DNA of 64,000 nucleotides from Selenomonadales bacterium 4137-cl (GTDB taxonomy: Bacteria; Bacillota; Negativicutes; Sporomusales; UBA7701): NCBI GenBank assembly GCA_032334055.1, contig JAUOZS010000001.1:3930001-3994000 (forward strand), written 5' to 3'. Below the pieces are notes generated by a model, which saw nothing but the letters and a program-made list of their open reading frames with translations, was not told the origin of the DNA and did no database searches. Each line of letters starts with the position of its first letter. The first letter of the stretch is position 1. Below, piece by piece: positions 58,397 to 64,000 of this stretch. Made by a program: the position numbers and the translations under genes.

Positions 58397-58948
58397 ATGA
58401 ATTATGTAGCGATAGATTTCGAAACCGCCAACCGCAGTAGAGCCAGCGCCTGCAGTTTGGCGGCGGTTACGGTGGAAAACGGGCTGATCGTAAAATCCGC
58501 ATATTCGCTGATTCGTCCGCCAATACTCCAATTCGACTACTGGAATACCAGGATCCATGGGTTAACGGAAAAAGACGTGGTCGATAAACCGACGTTTGCC
58601 GAGCTATGGCCGAGGATACGGCCACACCTTGAAGACAAAGTGGTGATTGCCCATAATGCCGTCTTCGACATCGGCGTCCTCCGCAGTATGCTGGACGAAT
58701 ACGGACTGCCGCATCCCCGCTTCCGGTACGCATGTACGGTGGATATCGCCAGACGAGTGTGGACGGATGTCGAGAATTATAAACTGTCGACACTGGCCAA
58801 TCGTTTTGATATCCAATTCGAGCACCATAACGCCTTGCATGATGCGCGTACCTGCGCCATGATCGCCTTGGCGGCCCGCGAAACGATAAAGGCGAAAGAT
58901 TTCAAGCATTTGACGGAGAAGCTGAATATTGCCGTAAGGGATTTTTGA
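58397..58948 (+). CDS. DEDDh 3'-5' exonuclease (DnaQ-like)
   Basis: 183 residues. Exo I AIDFETAN, Exo II AHNAVFDIGVL and Exo III HNALHDARTCA carry the DEDDh residues. A stand-alone proofreading-type nuclease, similar to the exonuclease module of PolC/DnaQ. It lies 45 bp after topB. Role in repair or RNA turnover cannot be told from sequence. Confidence 0.93.
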   Translation: MNYVAIDFETANRSRASACSLAAVTVENGLIVKSAYSLIRPPILQFDYWNTRIHGLTEKDVVDKPTFAELWPRIRPHLEDKVVIAHNAVFDIGVLRSMLDEYGLPHPRFRYACTVDIARRVWTDVENYKLSTLANRFDIQFEHHNALHDARTCAMIALAARETIKAKDFKHLTEKLNIAVRDF

Positions 58949-58987
58949 GTTTAGCTAGGTGAATGCGCTGTATTGGAGTGATGGGTC

Positions 58988-60166
58988 ATGGGCGACTTAT
59001 TTGCGGGGATTGGCATAAACGAGGCGCTGGCCAGGGGGCTGGGCAAGGCGGGCATAACCCGGCCGACGGGGATACAGGCCGAAGTAATCCCGTTGGCGCT
59101 TTTTGGCAAGGATGTTATCGGGCAATCCGCTACCGGTACGGGCAAAACGCTGGCCTATCTGCTGCCGCTCTTGCAAAAGATCGAAACCGCCAAACGGGAG
59201 ACGCAGGCGATCGTCCTCGCCCCGACCCACGAATTGGCTATGCAGATATATCACCAGAGTGAAGCGTTGAGCCAAAACGCTGGCTTGCCGGTGACGGCCG
59301 CCCCTATCATCGGCCAGGTGAATATTGCCAGGCAAATCGATATGCTGAAGGGAAAACCGCATATTATCATCGGTTCGAGCGGACGGATTCTCGAGCTTAT
59401 CCAGAAGCGGAAGATCAATGCCCAGACGATAAAGACGATTATCATTGATGAAGCGGACAGGCTGCTGGATGATATGAACTGGGCCAGCGTTAAAGCGGTG
59501 ATCAAGACGACGATGCGTGACAGGCAAATGCTGCTCTTTTCGGCGACAATGACGCCGGCCGCGCTGGAACGCGCCAAAGAGGTCATGCGCGACCCGGAGG
59601 TTATCGCCGCTAATGGGCAGACTGAAATCCCGTCCGATATATCCCATATGTACTTTGTGTGCGAGCCGCGCGTAAAATTCGAGCTGCTGCGTAAACTGGC
59701 AGCCCACCTCAATGTGGAACAGGCGCTTGTTTTTATCAATCAGAGCGAGGCGATCGAAACAACGGTCATGAAGCTTAATTACCACGGCTTGACGGCTGCC
59801 GGGATATACGGAACAGCCGGGAAGGCCGACCGGCAAAAAGCGCTGGAAGATTTCCGCAGCGGCAAGGTGCGGCTCCTGGTTGCCTCGGACCTGGCGGCGC
59901 GGGGGCTTGATATTCCGGGGGTAAAGTATGTATTTAATCTCGAGCTGCCGGAAGACCCGCAAATATATCTGCACCGGGTAGGGCGGACAGGCCGGGCTGG
60001 CCAAAGCGGCACGGCAATATCGCTGGTGACAGGTAAAGAAATTGAGCTGATCGCAAAACTAGAGAAGGTGTTGAGAATCAAGCTGACGTCGAAAGATCTG
60101 CTGAGTGGCAAGGTTGTCGACAGTAGACCGCCGGCGAGGCCTGTTAAACGATCTGGTACGAGGTAA
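58988..60166 (+). CDS. DEAD-box RNA helicase
   Basis: 392 residues, essentially the bare two-domain core: Q-motif region RPTGIQ, ATGTGKT (48-54), PTHELAMQ, DEAD (154-157), SAT, ARGLDIPG and HRVGRTGR. The short tail (PARPVKRSGTR) is basic. CshA/DbpA-like families have longer C-termini, so this is a minimal helicase. ATG behind GGAGTGATGGGTC. Ten bp before the ABC-F gene, suggesting a joint transcript concerned with ribosomes or RNA. Confidence 0.94.
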   Translation: MGDLFAGIGINEALARGLGKAGITRPTGIQAEVIPLALFGKDVIGQSATGTGKTLAYLLPLLQKIETAKRETQAIVLAPTHELAMQIYHQSEALSQNAGLPVTAAPIIGQVNIARQIDMLKGKPHIIIGSSGRILELIQKRKINAQTIKTIIIDEADRLLDDMNWASVKAVIKTTMRDRQMLLFSATMTPAALERAKEVMRDPEVIAANGQTEIPSDISHMYFVCEPRVKFELLRKLAAHLNVEQALVFINQSEAIETTVMKLNYHGLTAAGIYGTAGKADRQKALEDFRSGKVRLLVASDLAARGLDIPGVKYVFNLELPEDPQIYLHRVGRTGRAGQSGTAISLVTGKEIELIAKLEKVLRIKLTSKDLLSGKVVDSRPPARPVKRSGTR

Positions 60167-60176
60167 AGGGATTAGC

Positions 60177-62090
60177 ATGAATTTACTGTCGATAGAAAAT
60201 TTAGCGAAAAGCTATGGCGAGAGGGTCTTGTTTACCAATGTCTCCTTTGGGGTCGACGAGGACGATAAAATCGGCCTTATCGGCGTTAACGGCACCGGCA
60301 AATCGACCTTTTTGAAAGTGATTGCCGGGCTAGAACCGGCTGACGGCGGCAAGGTCACGCGGGGTAGTGGCGTACGGGTGGGATATCTGCCGCAAAACCC
60401 TGCGCTGGACGCGGGGTCTACCGTGCTTGCGCAAGTATTTATCGGCAGCACGCCGGTCATGCGGCTGATCCGCGAATACGAGCAGGCTTTGGAGGCGGTC
60501 AACACTCATCCCGGCGATCCCGAGCGGCAAAAGACGCTGATTGCTCTTAGTCAGCAAATGGATGCCCAGAATGCTTGGCAAGTGGAGAGTGACGCTAAAG
60601 CCATTCTTACCAAACTGGGTATCAGCGATTTCGCGGCGAATGTAGGCACGCTTTCCGGGGGCCAGCGCAAGCGGGTCGCGCTGGCGAGCGCTTTGGTAAA
60701 TCCCGCCGACCTGCTGATTTTGGATGAGCCAACGAATCATATCGACAATGATATGGTTGCTTGGCTGGAGCAATACCTACATGCTTACAAGGGTGCCCTT
60801 CTGATGGTGACCCATGACAGGTACTTTCTTGATCGGGTGGTCAACCGGATTGTTGAGATAGATAAAGGCCAGTTGTATACCTATGGCGGCAATTATAGCG
60901 ATTTTGTGGAAAAGAAGGCTGAGCGGGAAGAACTGCAAGCCAGCAGCGAACGGAAGCGGCAAAATCTCTATAGAAATGAACTGGCTTGGATCAGGCGGGG
61001 CGCGCGAGCGCGAACTACCAAGCAGAAGGCGCGTATTGACAGGTTTGAGCAGCTAAGCGCACAAAAGGCCGACCTTGGGACGAACAAGCTGGAAATAGAG
61101 GCCGGGGCAAGCCGCCTGGGCCGTAAGATTATCGAGTTGGAGAATATCCAGCAAATGTTTGGCGATAGGGTCTTTATCCGCGATTTTAGTTATACCGTTC
61201 TGCGGGATGACCGGGTGGGCATTGTCGGTCCCAACGGCAGCGGTAAATCCACCTTGCTAAATATTATTGCCGGGCGGTTGGCTGCCGACAGCGGTATTGT
61301 TGAGGTTGGGCAGACGGTGAAGATCGGCTACTTCTCTCAGGAAAGCAGCGATATGGACGAAGGTCTGCGGGTCATTGACTACATCAAGGAAGAAGCCAAC
61401 TTTATTACAGTGGGCGATGGCGGAACGATTAGCGCCTCGCAGATGCTGGAACTATTCCTGTTTCCGCCAAATGTGCAGTGGATGCCGATAGCCAAGCTGT
61501 CGGGCGGGGAAAGGCGCAGGCTGTACTTGCTCCGAATATTGATGGGGGCACCGAATGTGCTGTTGCTTGATGAACCCACAAACGATCTTGATATTCAGAC
61601 ACTTACCATTCTTGAAGATTATCTGGATGATTTTCCCGGTGCGGTTGTTGTAGTGTCTCATGACCGTTATTTCCTTGACCGGGTGACGGATAAGATATTT
61701 GCCTTCGAAGGTGACGGTAATATAAGGCAATATACCGGCGGCTACTCCGACTTCCTTGACAAGTGTACGCCGCCGGAGAATGAGGCAAGCCAAAAGAGAA
61801 GCGACAAAGATACGAAACCGTATGCGCCTGAAGAAGCGAAAAGGCCCCGCCGCTTTACGTTCAACGAACAGCGGGAATACGAGCAAATTGATGAGGTGAT
61901 TGCCGGCGTCGAACGGCAGTTAAACGCGGTAGTCGCCCAGATCGACGCCGCAGGCAGTGACTTTGAGCAACTGCAAAGATTGGTGGCTGATCAAAAAGAG
62001 CTGGAAGGCAAGCTTGATGAGCTGTTGGAACGGTGGACATATCTGAACGAATTGGCAGAGGAGATAAGTAAAAATTCAAGAACACGATAA
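60177..62090 (+). CDS. ABC-F family ATPase (Uup-like)
   Basis: 637 residues, two ABC domains: GVNGTGKST and GPNGSGKST; signatures LSGGQRKRV and LSGGERRRL; a basic linker (RNELAWIRRGARARTTKQKAR). A C-terminal coiled coil (QREYEQIDEVIAGVERQL..LEGKLDELLERW) is the Uup-type DNA/ribosome-binding tail. The ATG at 60177 follows AAAGGG; upstream in-frame codons overlap the helicase gene and are not needed. Different branch from the ABC-F at 22162. Confidence 0.95.
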   Translation: MNLLSIENLAKSYGERVLFTNVSFGVDEDDKIGLIGVNGTGKSTFLKVIAGLEPADGGKVTRGSGVRVGYLPQNPALDAGSTVLAQVFIGSTPVMRLIREYEQALEAVNTHPGDPERQKTLIALSQQMDAQNAWQVESDAKAILTKLGISDFAANVGTLSGGQRKRVALASALVNPADLLILDEPTNHIDNDMVAWLEQYLHAYKGALLMVTHDRYFLDRVVNRIVEIDKGQLYTYGGNYSDFVEKKAEREELQASSERKRQNLYRNELAWIRRGARARTTKQKARIDRFEQLSAQKADLGTNKLEIEAGASRLGRKIIELENIQQMFGDRVFIRDFSYTVLRDDRVGIVGPNGSGKSTLLNIIAGRLAADSGIVEVGQTVKIGYFSQESSDMDEGLRVIDYIKEEANFITVGDGGTISASQMLELFLFPPNVQWMPIAKLSGGERRRLYLLRILMGAPNVLLLDEPTNDLDIQTLTILEDYLDDFPGAVVVVSHDRYFLDRVTDKIFAFEGDGNIRQYTGGYSDFLDKCTPPENEASQKRSDKDTKPYAPEEAKRPRRFTFNEQREYEQIDEVIAGVERQLNAVVAQIDAAGSDFEQLQRLVADQKELEGKLDELLERWTYLNELAEEISKNSRTR

Positions 62091-62192
62091 GAGCCGGTCT
62101 GCAATTAGCTCCGCTGGAGGCGGCCTGATGAGAATTGCCGCCACTATATGCTTCAAACAGGAAAAATGAGTAAAAAATGGCTCCGCGAATTT

Positions 62193-62309
62193 CGCGGGTC
62201 CATTTTCACGGCTTGGCCAGTTTATGATTCCAACGCCGGCCAAGTTACGGTCATATTCACAGTCGTTTGGCCTGAGGAGCCTTTTTGTCTTTTTGCAGGA
62301 ATAATCGCT
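62193..62309 (+). repeat. Dispersed repeat (type 2), copy 2
   Basis: See 56016-56118. About 70% identical over the first 72 bp by eye, including GGTCATATTCAC, and again TTTTTGCAGGA at about 62300. Together the copies bracket the topB to ABC-F block. Confidence 0.65.
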
Positions 62310-62594
62310 TGTGGGGCGGAAGCGGGGCAGGGAATACTACTGATTGCATCACGGGAAGTTCTTGCCGACTGATTCAGGGCTAATCAAAAAACGGGACAAA
62401 GAGAGGCAGTAAAGCTCATGGGCCCTCATGCGTTCTTCTCTCGAATACATGGACAACCTCCCGGCCTGTTTTCAGTCTAAGATTCTGTCCGCGTCCTTTT
62501 TCCTACATCTTATCGTCGACGCTGACATTAATGTCCTGTTTGCAGGAACTTTGATATTTTGAAAAGAAAAGTTTGATAGGATGACCAATCTTGT
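62310..62594. other. Intergenic region before fabH
   Basis: About 285 bp without a gene. A third GTTTGCAGGA occurs at about 62537, so part of the type 2 repeat may be present here. AT-rich just before the fabH start. Confidence 0.45.
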
Positions 62595-63623
62595 TTGGAT
62601 GTGATTGTTATACCGATGGGGCTGAAGGCCGGCATTGCCGGGATTGGCGTTTGCCTTCCGGATAGAGTCCTTACGAACGATGAACTGGCGACGATGGTGG
62701 ATACTTCTGACACTTGGATTAGGGAGCGAGTTGGCGTCCTGGAGCGGAGAATCGCTGACAAGGCTCAGGCCGCCTCGGATTTGGGGACGGTTGCCGCAGC
62801 CAGGGCTCTTGAGACTGCCGGCGTAGCGGCGGAGGAAGTCGACCTGGTTATTGTCGCCACCGCTACTCCCGATATGCTGTTTCCCGCCACCGCCTGCATC
62901 ATCCAGGAAAATCTCGGCCTGAAGAACTCGGCCGCTTTTGACCTTGCGGCGGGGTGCAGCGGCTTTATCTATGCGCTGGCGACGGGAAGCCAGTTCATCG
63001 AGAGTGGCGTATACCGCACCGTGCTGGTTATCGGCACAGAGACTTTATCGAAAATAACTGACTGGACGGATCGAGAGACCTGCATCCTGCTGGCAGACGG
63101 CGCCGGAGCCGTGGTTCTGCGGCCCGCGCAGCCGGGTTACGGGATTTTAGCGGTTAAACTCGGGGCTGACGGGTTGGGGGGCAAGCATCTGCGGCGGCCG
63201 GCCGGCGGGTCGCGGCAGCCACATACGCCGCAGACTCTGGCCGCGAAGCTCGACAAGCTGCAGATGAACGGCCAGGAGGTATTCCGCTTCGCAATAAAGG
63301 CGCTTCCGGAGGCTACGCTGGAAGCGCTGGCTGTCGCGGGTCTTGATAAGGACGATGTCGCCCTTGTCGTCCCCCATCAGGCGAACAGGCGTATTATCGA
63401 GGCTGCGGCGAGAAGGCTTGAGTTGCCGATGGAGAGGTTCATGATTAACCTCGACCGGTATGGCAACACGTCTTCGGCGTCCGTGCCGATCGCACTCCAT
63501 GAGGCTCTGAAAAATGACCGCCTGAAAGATGGCGACATTGTTGCTTTGACCGCTTTTGGAGCCGGATTGACCTGGGGCTCGGCGGTCCTCCGCTGGCATA
63601 GTCTGGCTAGACGAATTACCTGA
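62595..63623 (+). CDS. fabH: 3-oxoacyl-ACP synthase III (KAS III)
   Basis: 342 residues with the complete Cys-His-Asn triad: Cys121 (LAAGCSGFIYAL), His261 (PHQAN) and Asn291 (YGNTSSAS). Condenses acetyl-CoA or a branched acyl-CoA with malonyl-ACP to start fatty acid synthesis. TTG at 62595 is used; GTG 62601 and ATG 62616 (MGLKAGIAGIG) are alternatives, and AGGA lies at 62578-62581. No other fab genes adjoin it, so it may be a second copy with a specialised acyl product. Confidence 0.93.
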   Translation: MDVIVIPMGLKAGIAGIGVCLPDRVLTNDELATMVDTSDTWIRERVGVLERRIADKAQAASDLGTVAAARALETAGVAAEEVDLVIVATATPDMLFPATACIIQENLGLKNSAAFDLAAGCSGFIYALATGSQFIESGVYRTVLVIGTETLSKITDWTDRETCILLADGAGAVVLRPAQPGYGILAVKLGADGLGGKHLRRPAGGSRQPHTPQTLAAKLDKLQMNGQEVFRFAIKALPEATLEALAVAGLDKDDVALVVPHQANRRIIEAAARRLELPMERFMINLDRYGNTSSASVPIALHEALKNDRLKDGDIVALTAFGAGLTWGSAVLRWHSLARRIT

Positions 63624-63966
63624 GAAAGTGGCTGCAGGGCGCAATCTTTGGTATTTCGGACAAACATCTGTCTGCTGATGTCAAACAGAAATTAAGAGCA
63701 TTTTCCCAAAGTTTATAAAAGATAGCGGGAGATAATCTAGGCTTGAAATCCCGTAGTATGCGCAGAAGCGAAATGACAGTGCAAATACAACTCTGGCCGA
63801 AATGGTGGCGGGCGGTGGATGGGATACTGATACGCGACCTGTTTGCGACTGGGGCGGCTACCGTGCTATCCTCTGCCCGGCTGCGGCGCGATTAAAAGGA
63901 ACCTATATGGGCGGCAGTATTTACTGCTGCGAGCATTGCCAGGAAAGGTGAGATAGAGATTCATCA
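63624..63966. other. Intergenic region after fabH
   Basis: About 340 bp. Two overlapping short frames (around 63770-63890 and 63800-63950) code for Trp- and Cys-containing peptides, perhaps remnants of a gene. Nothing recognised. Confidence 0.4.
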
Positions 63967-64000
63967 TGAACAGAATCAGTATTATTTGCCTTGGCGTAAA
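63967..64000 (+). CDS. Start of a probable VOC/glyoxalase-family protein (partial)
   Basis: ATG at 63967 gives MNRISIICLGV then Lys, cut by the window edge. This opening is typical of VOC-family proteins (usually followed by a D/N-M-x-x-S-x-x-F-Y stretch). Only eleven complete codons are visible, so the call is weak. Confidence 0.45.

Overview
The window reads as a chromosome segment of a diderm Firmicute, most likely a Negativicute of the Sporomusaceae type. Three things point there: Firmicute-style metabolic wiring (ccpN, then the PPDK regulator, then ppdK; an ATP-type pckA), lipopolysaccharide-transport genes that only make sense with an outer membrane (LptF/G, LptD-like, LptC-like at 15.4-19.9 kb), and two-component, chemotaxis and c-di-GMP elements. 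The first 36 kb is visibly GC-rich with strongly C/G-ending codons. No rRNA genes or CRISPR arrays are visible. The taxonomic call is inference from gene content.

Layout. 0-5.6 kb (minus strand): an NtrC-type response regulator cut by the window edge, its histidine kinase, a DUF2225 zinc protein, an HpcH/HpaI aldolase and a secreted M48 metalloprotease. 5.8-14.4 kb: the PEP/pyruvate node. ccpN, psrP and ppdK run on plus, converge on pckA over a shared terminator, and are followed by a divergent glycerate kinase/CdaR-type regulator pair with a readable promoter and palindromic operator. 14.8-21.3 kb: an envelope locus in which lptF/G, an lptD-like barrel gene, an lptC-like gene and a secreted caspase-fold protease overlap by 8, 8 and 4 bp. 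It is framed by two paralogous poly-glycine lipoproteins. 21.4-29.4 kb: signalling genes, including cheX behind a c-di-GMP-I riboswitch with its own promoter and terminator, an ABC-F ATPase, CheW, a chemoreceptor and a PAS/PucR regulator. 30-36.3 kb: transporters (MFS, AmtB with PII, an NCS2 permease carrying a C-terminal extension) and a nitrilase-family hydrolase.

36.47 kb is a selenocysteine tRNA (selC). Directly behind it begins a lower-GC integrative element: tyrosine integrase, excisionase, small regulators, a Rep-like protein, a DUF927 ATPase, then a complete type I restriction-modification set with a YgjP metallopeptidase and a UDG-like protein. An mrr pseudogene, an NYN-domain protein, unknown proteins, a Fic protein and decayed fragments follow. 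A 16/17 copy of the selC anticodon stem-loop at 55.96 kb is the candidate right end, giving an element of about 19.4 kb.

56.2-62.1 kb carries topoisomerase III, a DEDDh exonuclease, a DEAD-box helicase and an ABC-F ATPase, bracketed by two copies of a dispersed repeat. A FabH-type synthase and the first codons of a probable VOC protein end the window.

Most promising for new biology: the LPS-transport/caspase operon with its paired poly-Gly lipoproteins; the selC element with its defence cargo; a structured dispersed repeat whose hairpin arms differ yet still pair; an unexplained 207-nt hairpin block at 29.55-29.75 kb; the amtB attenuator-like leader; and the apparent lack of any AUG/GUG/UUG start for psrP.
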